64,000 nt of DNA from MED-G116 sp038107835 (GCA_038107835.1 JAYNHH010000005.1:1-64000), one strand, 5' to 3'. Counted from the stretch's first letter, positions 17,247 to 26,537 are shown. Notes: a model not told the origin generated them from the letters alone. Numbers and translations are program-made.

Positions 17247-18236
17247 CTAACCGCCATGAAATGCAAAGGTTGTTTGTTGGCGGTAGACGGACCCGGGCTG
17301 CAGCAATGCCGAAGGGAAGTGCGGGTTGTTTGGCGCATCTGGCCATATCTGTGGTTCGAGACAGAGGCCGGAAAACGGGCCATATAGCTGTTTGATAAGT
17401 CCGGGTACTGGTGGACCCAGCTTGTGACCAGAATAGAATTGCAGCCCCGGTTCAGTGGTTGCCACCTGCATGCCAACGCCGGATTTCGGGCTACGAACGC
17501 TCGCCACCTGGCGTAATGGGCCTCGCGCCGCGCCAAGACAGAAATTATGGTCAAATCCGGTATCGCCGATTAAACCCGGTATGCGCAGATCAAAGCGTGT
17601 GCCGGTCACCGTGGCGATCTCGCCTGTTGGGATGGCCTCATCATCGACCGGCAGATAATGGTCGGCTGCGATGCTGATTTCATGGCCGCGGACATCGTTG
17701 CTGTCGTCAAGGCAGAAATAGCTGTGATGAGCTGGATTGAACAGGGTGGTGGTATCGCAGCTGGCGGTGATGGTTATCGCCAGGGTGGCCCCGTCACTGA
17801 TTTCATAGCGCACACACAAATCGATCTTGCCCGGGAAGCCCATCATGCCGTCAGGGTCGGTCAGGCGCAATTCGACAAAATCATGTGCGTGATAGCTCAG
17901 CACCCAATCACGGACACCATAGCCTGTCTTGCCGCCATGAAGGCAATGTTTACCCAGAAAATTGGTGTCAAACTGGTGTGTGCTGCCAGCGATTGTTGCC
18001 TGCCCGTCATTGATCCGATTGGCGTAGCGTCCGACAATTGCGCCAAAATAGGGCGAGTAACGTGGGTAATGTTTGAACTTCTTGAATCCCAGAACAAGTG
18101 GCGGCTCATGCCCAGCGAGTCGTAGATCCTGCACCACCGCGCCCCAGGTCAGGATGGTGGCCGACAGCGCGCCGTTCCATATATCAATGGCGAACACATC
18201 CTGATTGTCACGGGAAATTCCAATGTTGCGGATCAT
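17247..18236 (-). CDS. galM: aldose 1-epimerase (galactose mutarotase)
   Basis: 329 residues, usual family length. The active-site signatures are present: GRYANRINDGQA near 69-80, LHGG at 99-102, and the paired His170-His171 in FNPAHHSYFCLDD. A C-terminal LCLEPQIWPDAPNNPHFPS supplies the catalytic Glu. It interconverts alpha and beta anomers of aldoses. No other sugar-utilisation gene is adjacent, so its role is general housekeeping or supports uptake elsewhere. Divergent from the FAD oxidoreductase gene. Confidence 0.93.
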   Translation of the reverse strand: MIRNIGISRDNQDVFAIDIWNGALSATILTWGAVVQDLRLAGHEPPLVLGFKKFKHYPRYSPYFGAIVGRYANRINDGQATIAGSTHQFDTNFLGKHCLHGGKTGYGVRDWVLSYHAHDFVELRLTDPDGMMGFPGKIDLCVRYEISDGATLAITITASCDTTTLFNPAHHSYFCLDDSNDVRGHEISIAADHYLPVDDEAIPTGEIATVTGTRFDLRIPGLIGDTGFDHNFCLGAARGPLRQVASVRSPKSGVGMQVATTEPGLQFYSGHKLGPPVPGLIKQLYGPFSGLCLEPQIWPDAPNNPHFPSALLQPGSVYRQQTTFAFHGG

Positions 18237-18387
18237 TTTATCGTCCTTGTTAATTTTTTATTAATAACATTTGATTACATCTGTTGATTGCGACAATCTG
18301 TCACTATATATCGGAAGGGGTAAAACAATGACTGTTTCCGTTCGGGTGCCACCGGGTTTGCAGTTGTGCGATAACTAAGGACGAAAA

Positions 18388-19689
18388 ATGCGCATTGCGA
18401 TTATCGGGTCGGGCATAGCCGGTCTTGGGGCATCCTATCTTCTCAAAAACAATGTTGATGTTCATCTGTTTGAAAATGACAACAGATTTGGTGGCCACAG
18501 CAACACGGTTGAGGCTGATTTTGGCGGCGTAAAGGTGCCAGTCGATACAGGTTTCATCGTTTACAACCCATTGAATTATCCGAATCTTGTCAGGCTGTTC
18601 GCGCATCTTGGTGTGGCCACTCAGGAAACGGATATGAGTTTTGCCGTCTCGCTTGATGGTGGCCGGCGCGAATATGAGGGGTCAATCAGAGGCTTGCTGG
18701 CGCAACCAGCCAATCTGACCCAACCGCGCTATTGGTCGATGCTTGCCGAACTGGTGCGCTTTTACCGCTCTGCGCCGCGCACCGCCTATGATGGCCCGAT
18801 CAATGAAAGCCTCGGCGCTTTCGTTGCAAGGCAGGGATATAGCGATGCCTTTGTCGCGGACCATCTGTTGCCGATGGGGGCTGCCATTTGGTCCTGTACC
18901 TCGGGGATGATGCTGGATTTTCCTGTGCGTTCCTATATGCGGTTTCTGGAAAATCACAAGCTGCTCAATTTTGTTGACCGTCCAAAATGGCGGACGGTGA
19001 CAGGCGGATCGCGCGAGTATGTCAGGCGGATTGTCGCCGCTCTGGGGCCGAACATCCATAAATCGACGCATATAACCGGGTTGCGCCGGGCGCAGGGCGG
19101 CGTCGTTCTCAGCATAGCCGGGCAGGGAGATGTCTGGTTTGACAAAGTGATCCTTGCGGCCCATGCCGACCAGTCACTGGCGCTGATCACCGACGCAAGC
19201 GCGCTTGAGCGTGAGATACTGTCCAGCTTCCGGTTTCAGGAAAACCGGGCTGTCCTGCACTCCGACCCGGTCTTGATGCCAAAACGGCAGGCCGCATGGG
19301 GATCATGGAATTATGTCACCGGGCCGGACCATGATGGTGGATTGTGCCTGACCTATTGGATGAACCGTCTGCAGTCTATTGATCAGGCCTATCCACTTTA
19401 TGAGACCCTCAACCCGCATATCGAACCTGATCCGGCCCTCATTCATGGTGAATTCAGCTATGATCATCCGGTTTTCGATGAGCGGGCCATTCTTGCGCAG
19501 GCACGTCTGCCGGAGATACAGGGGCATGACAATTTGTTCTTTGCAGGAGCGTGGACAGGATATGGGTTTCACGAGGATGGGTTGAAATCGGCCATCGCCG
19601 TCGTCCGCTCGCTCAATGTTGAAATTCCGTGGCAAAGTGATGTTGCCGCCTATTCGTTGCAGGATGAAGAGGAAAGAGAGATCGCCTGA
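18388..19689 (+). CDS. FAD-dependent oxidoreductase (amine oxidase/desaturase-like)
   Basis: 433 residues. FAD-binding GSGIAG at 7-12 opens the protein, followed by FENDNRFGGHSNT; the C-terminal FAD motif is LFFAGAWTGYGFHEDGLKSA. This family consistently precedes DUF1365 and CFAS-like genes. In Rhodobacter, related flavoproteins in such clusters take part in fatty-acid modification after singlet-oxygen stress, including furan fatty acid synthesis; that link is established knowledge for relatives and inference here. It is the first of four co-directional genes. The next gene starts on its stop (TGATG). Confidence 0.88.
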   Translation: MRIAIIGSGIAGLGASYLLKNNVDVHLFENDNRFGGHSNTVEADFGGVKVPVDTGFIVYNPLNYPNLVRLFAHLGVATQETDMSFAVSLDGGRREYEGSIRGLLAQPANLTQPRYWSMLAELVRFYRSAPRTAYDGPINESLGAFVARQGYSDAFVADHLLPMGAAIWSCTSGMMLDFPVRSYMRFLENHKLLNFVDRPKWRTVTGGSREYVRRIVAALGPNIHKSTHITGLRRAQGGVVLSIAGQGDVWFDKVILAAHADQSLALITDASALEREILSSFRFQENRAVLHSDPVLMPKRQAAWGSWNYVTGPDHDGGLCLTYWMNRLQSIDQAYPLYETLNPHIEPDPALIHGEFSYDHPVFDERAILAQARLPEIQGHDNLFFAGAWTGYGFHEDGLKSAIAVVRSLNVEIPWQSDVAAYSLQDEEEREIA

Positions 19690-20474
19690 TGTCCGCCTGC
19701 ACTCTTGTGCCATCGCAGATTCATCACACACGCCATGGAACGCCGTCACATTTCCTGCGGCGTAAGGGGCTGTCGATCTGGATTGATCTCGATGACCTTG
19801 ATACCGCCAACGGGCAGTCAACGCTGTTCTCGGTTGACCGTTTCAACCTGCTGTCATTCGCACAGCGCGATTATGGGCCAAATTACCGGCACCGCAAACC
19901 TGTTGAGTCACTTGCTGGCTATGCCCGTCGGCTGGCTGGCGAGCTATGCCCGGATGTTGTGATCGCCTCGGTGCATCTGTTGACATTTCCCCGCGTTCTC
20001 GGTGTCGCTTTCAATCCGGTTTCGGTCTATGTGCTGCGCGATGGTGATGGCCGGGACGCGCTGTTGATCTATGAAGTCCATAATACTTTCGGCGATCTTC
20101 ATTCCTATGCCGGGGTACCGAACCATGATGGTGCGGTTCTGCATGCCACAAAGCTCTTTCATGTCTCACCATTCTTTCCAATGGATGGGGAATATCGACT
20201 GATGATCAGGGGCGGCGGTGCAGATGGGCCGGTGCGCCTTCTGATGCGTTATCTGAGCAATGGCAGCGCGCGGCTGACCGCAACACTCCGAGGGTCGCCA
20301 GAGCGGATGACAACATGGGGTATTGTCAAAAGCCTCTGCAAAACCGGTCAGTGGCCTTTACGCCCGCTGATGTCCATTCATTTTGAGGCTGTGAAACTAT
20401 GGATAAAGAAGGTACCGTTCTATCGACGGCCAGAGCCTCCCGCGGCATGGTCCGAAGCAAGGTCTGGCAAGTAG
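19689..20474 (+). CDS. DUF1365 domain-containing protein
   Basis: 261 residues, overlapping the upstream stop by one base. DUF1365 features: HTRHGTPSHFLRRKGLSIWID at the N-terminus, the block PRVLGVAFNPVSVYVLRD, and YEVHNTFGDLHSYAG, followed by the HVSPFFPMDGEYRL block. The biochemical role of DUF1365 is not known; it always sits between an FAD oxidoreductase and a CFAS-like methyltransferase, so a part in lipid modification is likely. Confidence 0.9.
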   Translation: MSACTLVPSQIHHTRHGTPSHFLRRKGLSIWIDLDDLDTANGQSTLFSVDRFNLLSFAQRDYGPNYRHRKPVESLAGYARRLAGELCPDVVIASVHLLTFPRVLGVAFNPVSVYVLRDGDGRDALLIYEVHNTFGDLHSYAGVPNHDGAVLHATKLFHVSPFFPMDGEYRLMIRGGGADGPVRLLMRYLSNGSARLTATLRGSPERMTTWGIVKSLCKTGQWPLRPLMSIHFEAVKLWIKKVPFYRRPEPPAAWSEARSGK

Positions 20475-20489
20475 AGGGTTGTTACTGGC

Positions 20490-21683
20490 GTGGGTGTGGC
20501 TGGCTTTTTTGATAACAGGAAACAGGATGTTCTGGCGGCGATTGTCGCACGGACTCAGTGTGGTGAAATTTGCATCACCTGGCCCGATGGCAGTGTACAG
20601 ACCTATATGGGCGGCGCGCCCGGTCCATCTTGTGATTTAAAATTTCACTCCATGAATGCTGTGAGCAGGGTGCTGCGTGACGGCAAGATGGGGTTTTGTG
20701 AGGCTATAATCGATGGCGAGGTTACCAGCACGGATCTGCCCAAATTGGTCGAGTTCGCAGTCCTGCATGACAGCTATCTGGAGGTAGCGCTCAAGGCCAA
20801 TCCGATGCGTCGCCTGGGATTGAAGCTCTTTCATCTGCTGCGGCGTAACAACAAGGCCGGGTCGGTTCGCAATATCTCCTATCATTATGACCTTGGCAAT
20901 GACTTCTATGGTGCCTGGCTTGACCGCACCATGACCTATTCATCCGCAGTCTTCAAAAATGATGATGATGATCTCTCGAAGGCCCAGATCAACAAATATC
21001 AATGCCTTGCCGAGCTTGCCGATATCAAGCCCGATGATCATGTCCTGGAGATCGGCTGTGGATGGGGCGGCTTTGCCAAATATGTAACCTCGACCATTGG
21101 CGCAAAAGTCACCGGAATCACCATCTCGAAGGAGCAGCATGCCTTTGCCCAGCGAAGCATTCATGAGGCCGGGCTTGCCGACCGTGCAGATGTCAGGCTG
21201 GTCGACTACCGTGAACTGGACGGCAAATTTGACAAGATCGTCTCAATCGAGATGTTTGAGGCGGTGGGACAGGCCTATTGGGAGACCTATTTTAGTGCCG
21301 TTTCCAGCCTTCTGAAGCGGGGTGGGCGGGCTGCTATTCAGTCGATCACGATTGACGACGCCGCGTTCGACGCCTACCGCCGGGATCCGGATTTCATCCA
21401 GCGCTATATTTTCCCTGGAGGCATGCTGCCATCACTGCCTGTTCTGCAATCTCCGTTGCAATCAGCTGGACTGGAATTGGTTGAGGAGCATGGTTATGGC
21501 CTGCATTATGCGAGAACATTGGCGCAATGGCGTGAGAGGTTCAACGAGGCCTGGCCAGAACTGGCCACCGGCAAGTTTGATGCCCGTTTCAAACGCATGT
21601 GGGAGCTTTATCTCGCCTATTGCGAGGGGGGATTTCGCGGCGGAATCATTGATGTCAAACAGATGCTCCTGATGCACAGATAG
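20490..21683 (+). CDS. cyclopropane-fatty-acid-synthase-family methyltransferase
   Basis: 397 residues starting from GTG. CFAS hallmarks: YHYDLGNDFYGAWLD at 131-145, the SAM motif VLEIGCGWGGFAKYV at 185-199, ITISKEQHAFA, IVSIEMFEAVG and FIQRYIFPGGMLPS. Such enzymes methylate unsaturated acyl chains of membrane phospholipids, making cyclopropane or methylated products. The neighbouring FAD oxidoreductase and DUF1365 suggest a product other than a simple cyclopropane, perhaps a methylated or furan fatty acid (inference). Confidence 0.92.
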   Translation: MGVAGFFDNRKQDVLAAIVARTQCGEICITWPDGSVQTYMGGAPGPSCDLKFHSMNAVSRVLRDGKMGFCEAIIDGEVTSTDLPKLVEFAVLHDSYLEVALKANPMRRLGLKLFHLLRRNNKAGSVRNISYHYDLGNDFYGAWLDRTMTYSSAVFKNDDDDLSKAQINKYQCLAELADIKPDDHVLEIGCGWGGFAKYVTSTIGAKVTGITISKEQHAFAQRSIHEAGLADRADVRLVDYRELDGKFDKIVSIEMFEAVGQAYWETYFSAVSSLLKRGGRAAIQSITIDDAAFDAYRRDPDFIQRYIFPGGMLPSLPVLQSPLQSAGLELVEEHGYGLHYARTLAQWRERFNEAWPELATGKFDARFKRMWELYLAYCEGGFRGGIIDVKQMLLMHR

Positions 21684-21690
21684 AGCTGCC

Positions 21691-22152
21691 ATGGCCGAAA
21701 ATCTGACTATTCCTGTCTTTGATCCTGCCACCTATTTCACCGGAACGCTCAGCGCGTATGGTGTCTTTGTTGATCGGTTTGGCAGCGTGCGCCGCCAGTT
21801 TCATGTCACTGTCGAGGGACGGCGAACGGATCAGGGATTTCAGCTTGATGAGGCCTTTGTCTATGATGATGGTGAAACGGAAATGCGCCGGTGGAACGTC
21901 ACTCAAGTAGGTGACGGGCGCTACACCGGCATCTGCGCCGATGTTGTTGGGCATGCGAGTGGCCATCTTGAGGGCAATATGCTCAGCTGGCGTTACAAAT
22001 TCCGGCTCCCGCTTTACGGCCGCAATGTTGCGGTGACGTTCGATGACGTCATGGTGCTGCAGGAAGCAGGGATATTGATCAACCGCGCGGTTGTGTCCAA
22101 GTGGGGAATAAAGCTGGGTGAGGTGCTGATCAGCTTTCGCCCAGCAGTCTAG
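21691..22152 (+). CDS. DUF3833 family protein
   Basis: 153 residues. The pattern FDPATYFTGTLSAYGVFVDRFG at the start, FVYDDGETEMRRWNV in the middle and LSWRYKFRLPLYGRNV fit DUF3833, usually a lipoprotein, but no lipobox is seen here, so this copy may be cytosolic or lack the signal. It commonly accompanies FAD oxidoreductase, DUF1365 and CFAS genes. It follows the methyltransferase by eight bases, and its end overlaps the end of the convergent NTF2-like gene. Confidence 0.85.
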   Translation: MAENLTIPVFDPATYFTGTLSAYGVFVDRFGSVRRQFHVTVEGRRTDQGFQLDEAFVYDDGETEMRRWNVTQVGDGRYTGICADVVGHASGHLEGNMLSWRYKFRLPLYGRNVAVTFDDVMVLQEAGILINRAVVSKWGIKLGEVLISFRPAV

Positions 22153-22607
22153 TTTGTTTTTACCACGAAAATTCGCATGAGCTGGCGTACCAGCGCTCCG
22201 ATGAATGGTAATTTTGACAGCAACTGGCTAGCACTGTCCCAATGGTCGATATGGTGTGAGACAAGCCCGGTCTCGGTGATGTGAATCTCGCTCATCCCCT
22301 CAAGTTCCAGTGGTACTGATGGCCATCCCCTGGTGCGGGCCGTCATTCGCCACCGCAGATAGGCGACATCTCGATCTGCCTGTGTGGAATGGACGACGTC
22401 GGAAACGGTGAATTGCGGTTCGATCGTGGTCTCGAACATATGTTCGAAAACAGCGCCAAAAGCCGCCTTGCCCCTCAGATTGTTGAAAGGGTCGACGAAA
22501 ACCACATCAATTTCAACAAGCGCCAGCAGCGCATCAATGTTTCCGGGACGAAGCGATGTGAAGGCGGTGACATAGGAATTGATCAGTTTTTGATGCGATT
22601 TTGCCAT
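22149..22607 (-). CDS. NTF2/SnoaL-like protein
   Basis: 152 residues from MAKSHQKLINSY; the ATG at 22607 shares its last base with the stop of the upstream SDR gene. The fold pattern is of the NTF2-like superfamily: VDVVFVDPFNNLRGKAAF-type entry, EPQFTVSDVV and the HITETGLVSHHIDHWD tail. Members are small enzymes or binding proteins for hydrophobic substrates. It and the SDR are a common pair beside CFAS/DUF1365 clusters. Confidence 0.85.
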   Translation of the reverse strand: MAKSHQKLINSYVTAFTSLRPGNIDALLALVEIDVVFVDPFNNLRGKAAFGAVFEHMFETTIEPQFTVSDVVHSTQADRDVAYLRWRMTARTRGWPSVPLELEGMSEIHITETGLVSHHIDHWDSASQLLSKLPFIGALVRQLMRIFVVKTN

Positions 22608-23350
22608 TAGACATATCCTGTTCGTCTGCCGACAATCCTGAAAAACCATTTATCAGGCAGAAAGCGCAGCCATGCCATACTGCGGGTAAAGGATTTTGGA
22701 AAATGCACCAGAAAATCATTTTTTGCCATGGCGTCGATGATGGCCTGTGCCGCTGCATCAGCTGTCATCAGGCCCGGCATCTCGAAATCATTCACCGCTG
22801 TCGCCTCACTCTCGACAAAACCCGGACAGATTACCTGCAGCCTCACTCCCTTGGGCTGCAGGTCGAAATGGAGCGATTCGGCAAGTGAGATCAGCGCTGC
22901 CTTGGTAGGGCCATAGGCAGCCGATTTTGGCAGGCCGCGCCATCCGGCGACTGACGAGATAATAACAATATGTCCCCCGCCACGCGCTATCATGCGAGGC
23001 ACAATTGCCGCCAACGCGTTGACCACGCCCATATAATTGACGTCCATATGGTTGGCATAAATGGCTGGATCAATCGCGCTACCATCCTGAGGCTGGTAGA
23101 TGCCGGCATTCAAAATCGCAACATCAATACTGCCCTGTGCATTCTCGGCGGCGGCGACGCTCTCGGCAAGTTGGTTGGCCATGGTTACATCACAGCCCGC
23201 AGACCAAAAGCCCGGCAGTTTGGTTGCCATGGTAGCCAATCGATCATCGCGGCGAGCCACCGCACTCACCCTGTGGCCGTTATCGCACAGGCGTGTGGCC
23301 AATGCCGCGCCAATTCCTGCGCTTGCGCCTGTTAGAAAATAATGCGTCAT
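22607..23350 (-). CDS. SDR family oxidoreductase
   Basis: 247 residues from MTHYFLTGASAGIG; the upstream frame to 23470 is rejected because it overlaps the divergent gene and lacks SDR features. NAD(P)-binding TGASAGIG at 7-14, ILNAGIY, the catalytic Ser in ISSVAGW, and AYGPTKAAL with Tyr and Lys. The tail FTRSMAWLRFLPDKWFFR resembles membrane-associated SDRs of lipid-related clusters. It is cotranscribed with the NTF2-like gene. Confidence 0.9.
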   Translation of the reverse strand: MTHYFLTGASAGIGAALATRLCDNGHRVSAVARRDDRLATMATKLPGFWSAGCDVTMANQLAESVAAAENAQGSIDVAILNAGIYQPQDGSAIDPAIYANHMDVNYMGVVNALAAIVPRMIARGGGHIVIISSVAGWRGLPKSAAYGPTKAALISLAESLHFDLQPKGVRLQVICPGFVESEATAVNDFEMPGLMTADAAAQAIIDAMAKNDFLVHFPKSFTRSMAWLRFLPDKWFFRIVGRRTGYV

Positions 23351-23362
23351 GTTTCTGCCTGT

Positions 23363-23379
23363 CCTATATCTGATATAGG
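23363..23379. promoter_or_regulatory. 17-bp perfect palindrome in divergent promoter region
   Basis: CCTATATC-T-GATATAGG is a perfect 8+1+8 inverted repeat lying 12 bases before the SDR start and about 80 bases before the large fusion gene. Its position suits an operator for one or both genes. The regulator is unknown. Confidence 0.5.
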
Positions 23380-23459
23380 TGGGTATCATTGGCCCTGATG
23401 TGAAGGGCGGTGGCAATAGCGATAGCCCAGCCAAATCTGTGTGATAGGGGTTAAATGGC

Positions 23460-26400
23460 ATGTTGAGCAAAGCAGAGCGCGACCATTGGCAGGGGTTGCT
23501 GGCAACCGATTACGGCATCATCGCCGATCTGTACCGCCTTGATGGCGAGTTTGATCTGAATGTCGCCATTGAGGTTAAGGGGGAGGTGCGCTGGGTGCTC
23601 AAAATCATGCGCCCTGATTGTTGCGCGGGACTCGTCAAGATGCAGATTGCAGCGTTGGACCATGTGCGTGACGCTGATCCTGACTTGCCAGTTCCCCGGA
23701 TTGAAAAATCTGCTGGCGGAGCAGATTCCGTCATCTGGCCAGACCGTGAAGGCAAGCGCCGAATCGTCTGGCTGATCACTGCTCTGCCGGGTATGCCCTA
23801 TGGGGTGCTGCAGCCCCATACCAGTACGCTGATGGAACAGACGGGCGGTGTTCTGGCGCGTCTGACCAAAGCTCTTGTGAAGTTTGAACACACCGCCCTG
23901 GAGCGGGATTTCAAATGGCACCCGCTGCGTCCCCAGTGGGCAAAGGCGCATATTGACTTGGTTCAGGATGAGGCAAATAGAACATTCATAAAATATATAT
24001 TTCAGTATTTTGAAAGTGAATGTGAAGGTATTTTATTAAGTTTGGGTCAAACCCCCATTCATTGTGACGGGAATGATTACAATTTACTTGCCCTGCCATC
24101 GCTGACAGGTCCGGTATGCAGCGGTGTTATTGATTTTGGTGATATGACGCGGGCGCCGGCCATCTGCGACCTTGCCACGGCGGCGGCATATCTGGTTCTT
24201 GGGCAATGCCGGCCATTGGACATGCTGTGCGCGTTGGTTCGCGGCTATCACAGCGTGCATCCCTTCAGCAAAGCTGAATTGGCGCTGCTCTATCCGTTGC
24301 TGCTGACGAGGCTTGCTGTCAGTCTGGTCAATGCTGCGATGATGAAGCAGAAGTCACCGGATGATCCCTATGTGACGATTTCCGAGGCGCCTGCGCTGGC
24401 TTTTCTGAACGAGGCTCGCGATTGGCCCATTGCGATGGTGACCAGACGTTTGCATCTCGCTGCTGGCTTTCCGGTTGTTGATCACGCAGGACGTGTTTTG
24501 ACCTGGCTGGATGACAGACATGATGATTTTGCACCGATTTTTGCCACTGATTTTTCCGGTGATCTTCCCGGTGACAGCAGCTTCTGGCCACGCTGTTCCT
24601 GCTCCCTTGCTGACTCTGTTCTGCCTGAGAATCCAACGGCGATCAGCCTCGACGAGGCACAGACGCTGGTTCCAGCGGCCATCGGGACACCAACGCCGCA
24701 TGTGGGCTATTACGCAGAACCCCGGCTTGTCTACACCGAACCCGCCTTTCTGACCGGTGCGCATCCGTTAGAGGGGCGGCGCACAATTCATCTGGGGATT
24801 GATGTGTTTGCCCCGGCGGGTAGCCAAATCGCACCGCCGCTGGAGGCAACCGTCGTTGCCACGGCCAACCGGCAGGAAAGGCTCGATTATGGGGGGGTGG
24901 TCATTCTGAAGCATCAAACAGAGGCCGGTGATGTCTTTTTCTCCCTCTATGGTCATCTTGATCCTGATTCGATCACCAATCTGCGCCCGGGGCAGCGGCT
25001 TTCCGCTGGTATGGTTTTTGCCAACCTCGGCGCGGCGGAAGTCAATGGTGGGTGGCAGCCTCATCTTCATCTGCAGCTTGGCCTTGCGCTTGCCGGTTAT
25101 GACGATGAGCGTGATTTCGACTGGCCTGGGGCAGCCGACCCGGATGATCTTGACTATCAGCTTGCCCTCTATCCCAATCCGGCACCGTTGCTGGGACTGT
25201 TTGGCAAATCGACCCTCTATCCACAGATTGACGAGGGCGAGGTGCATGCCGCGCGCCGCGCCAGCTTTGGTGGGAATCTTAAATTATCATACGAAAGACC
25301 GGTGATGCTGATGCGGGGCTGGCGGCACTACCTCTATGATGAATATGGCCGTACCTACCTCGACGCCTACAACAATGTACCGCATGTCGGCCACGCACAT
25401 CCTCGTTTGCGGGACATTGCATCACGCCAGCTGGGCCTGATCAACACAAACACCCGTTATCTCCATCCAGCGCAAATTGATTTTGCCGCAGCATTGAAAA
25501 AACGCCTGCCAGAACATTTGACACATTGCTATTTTGTGACCAGTGGGTCGGAGGCGAATGAGCTGGCCCTGCGTCTCGCCCGGGCCTATACCGGGGCCAG
25601 GGGGATGATTGTTCAGGAGCATGGCTATCACGGTCATACGACCGGAACGATTGACATCTCGCCCTATAAATTCAACGGGCCGGGAGGCGGTGGTGCGCCC
25701 GACTGGGTGGAAACTGTCGAGGTGGCTGACTCTTATCGGGGACGCTTTGGCTATGATGACGCTGCCGCTGGCCCGAGCTATGCGGCGTCTGTTGATGGTG
25801 CGCTCACCGCGCTTGGCGACCGGGGTTATCAATTGTGCGGTTTTATCGCCGAGAGCTATCCGAGTGTCGGAGGTCAAATTGAGCCACCGGCTGGCTATCT
25901 GGCCGCCGTCTATGAAAAGGTGCGGGCAGCAGGTGGTGTCTGCATCGCTGATGAGGTGCAGACCGGCCTTGGGCGTCTGGGCGATGCCTATTGGGGCTTT
26001 GCCACACAGAATGCTGTGCCGGATATGGTTGTCTTGGGTAAACCGGTCGGCAATGGTCACCCCATTGGCGTTGTCGTGACAACGGCTGCGATCGCGAATT
26101 CCTTTGCCAATGGCATGGAGTTCTTCTCAACTTTTGGTGGAACCACGCTTGCCTGCCTGATCGGTGCCGAAGTGTTGCAGATCGTTGATGATGAGGGGTT
26201 GCAGGCGAATGCGGCAAAAACGGGTGCGCAGCTTCTTGCTGGCTTTCGCACGCTGCAATCCAGATATGACCTGATCGGCGATGTGCGCGGACGTGGGCTG
26301 TTTCTTGGAGTCGAACTGGTGTGTGACCGTCAGACCAAAGCTCCGGCAACGGCGCTTGCTGGCTATGTCGCCAACAGGATGCGGGAGCATCGCATTCTGA

Positions 26401-26537
26401 TTGGCACGGATGGTCCGTTTGACAATGTTCTGAAAATTCGGCCGCCACTGACGATTGATGGAGACGATTGTGAAATGCTGTTGAATCGCCTCGATCAGGT
26501 GCTTGCCGAGGCGCAATTGATCAATCAGGCCGGATGA
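23460..26537 (+). CDS. APH kinase - M23/LytM - class III aminotransferase fusion
   Basis: 1025 residues with three domains. Residues 1-340 are an APH/choline-kinase-type phosphotransferase: the catalytic loop is HCDGNDYN at 201-208 and the magnesium motif is DFGD at 225-228. Residues about 400-580 are a LytM/M23-like domain with HLGID (His444, Asp448), YGHL with His499, and HLH at 535-537. Residues about 600-1025 are a class III aminotransferase fold with TSGSEAN, DEVQTGLGR (Asp831) and the Schiff-base Lys861 in VLGKPVGNGHP. Relatives of the outer domains include hydroxylysine or ethanolamine kinases and their phospho-lyases; this enzyme may phosphorylate an amino alcohol and then eliminate phosphate. 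A local AT-rich patch lies at about 23975-24085. Confidence 0.9.
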   Translation: MLSKAERDHWQGLLATDYGIIADLYRLDGEFDLNVAIEVKGEVRWVLKIMRPDCCAGLVKMQIAALDHVRDADPDLPVPRIEKSAGGADSVIWPDREGKRRIVWLITALPGMPYGVLQPHTSTLMEQTGGVLARLTKALVKFEHTALERDFKWHPLRPQWAKAHIDLVQDEANRTFIKYIFQYFESECEGILLSLGQTPIHCDGNDYNLLALPSLTGPVCSGVIDFGDMTRAPAICDLATAAAYLVLGQCRPLDMLCALVRGYHSVHPFSKAELALLYPLLLTRLAVSLVNAAMMKQKSPDDPYVTISEAPALAFLNEARDWPIAMVTRRLHLAAGFPVVDHAGRVLTWLDDRHDDFAPIFATDFSGDLPGDSSFWPRCSCSLADSVLPENPTAISLDEAQTLVPAAIGTPTPHVGYYAEPRLVYTEPAFLTGAHPLEGRRTIHLGIDVFAPAGSQIAPPLEATVVATANRQERLDYGGVVILKHQTEAGDVFFSLYGHLDPDSITNLRPGQRLSAGMVFANLGAAEVNGGWQPHLHLQLGLALAGYDDERDFDWPGAADPDDLDYQLALYPNPAPLLGLFGKSTLYPQIDEGEVHAARRASFGGNLKLSYERPVMLMRGWRHYLYDEYGRTYLDAYNNVPHVGHAHPRLRDIASRQLGLINTNTRYLHPAQIDFAAALKKRLPEHLTHCYFVTSGSEANELALRLARAYTGARGMIVQEHGYHGHTTGTIDISPYKFNGPGGGGAPDWVETVEVADSYRGRFGYDDAAAGPSYAASVDGALTALGDRGYQLCGFIAESYPSVGGQIEPPAGYLAAVYEKVRAAGGVCIADEVQTGLGRLGDAYWGFATQNAVPDMVVLGKPVGNGHPIGVVVTTAAIANSFANGMEFFSTFGGTTLACLIGAEVLQIVDDEGLQANAAKTGAQLLAGFRTLQSRYDLIGDVRGRGLFLGVELVCDRQTKAPATALAGYVANRMREHRILIGTDGPFDNVLKIRPPLTIDGDDCEMLLNRLDQVLAEAQLINQAG

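Noticed and set aside
18286..18298. GATTG-CGA-CAATC in the galM/FAD-oxidoreductase spacer as an operator or ECF promoter
   Set aside because: Arms are only 5 bases and no convincing ECF-type -35/-10 pair could be placed.
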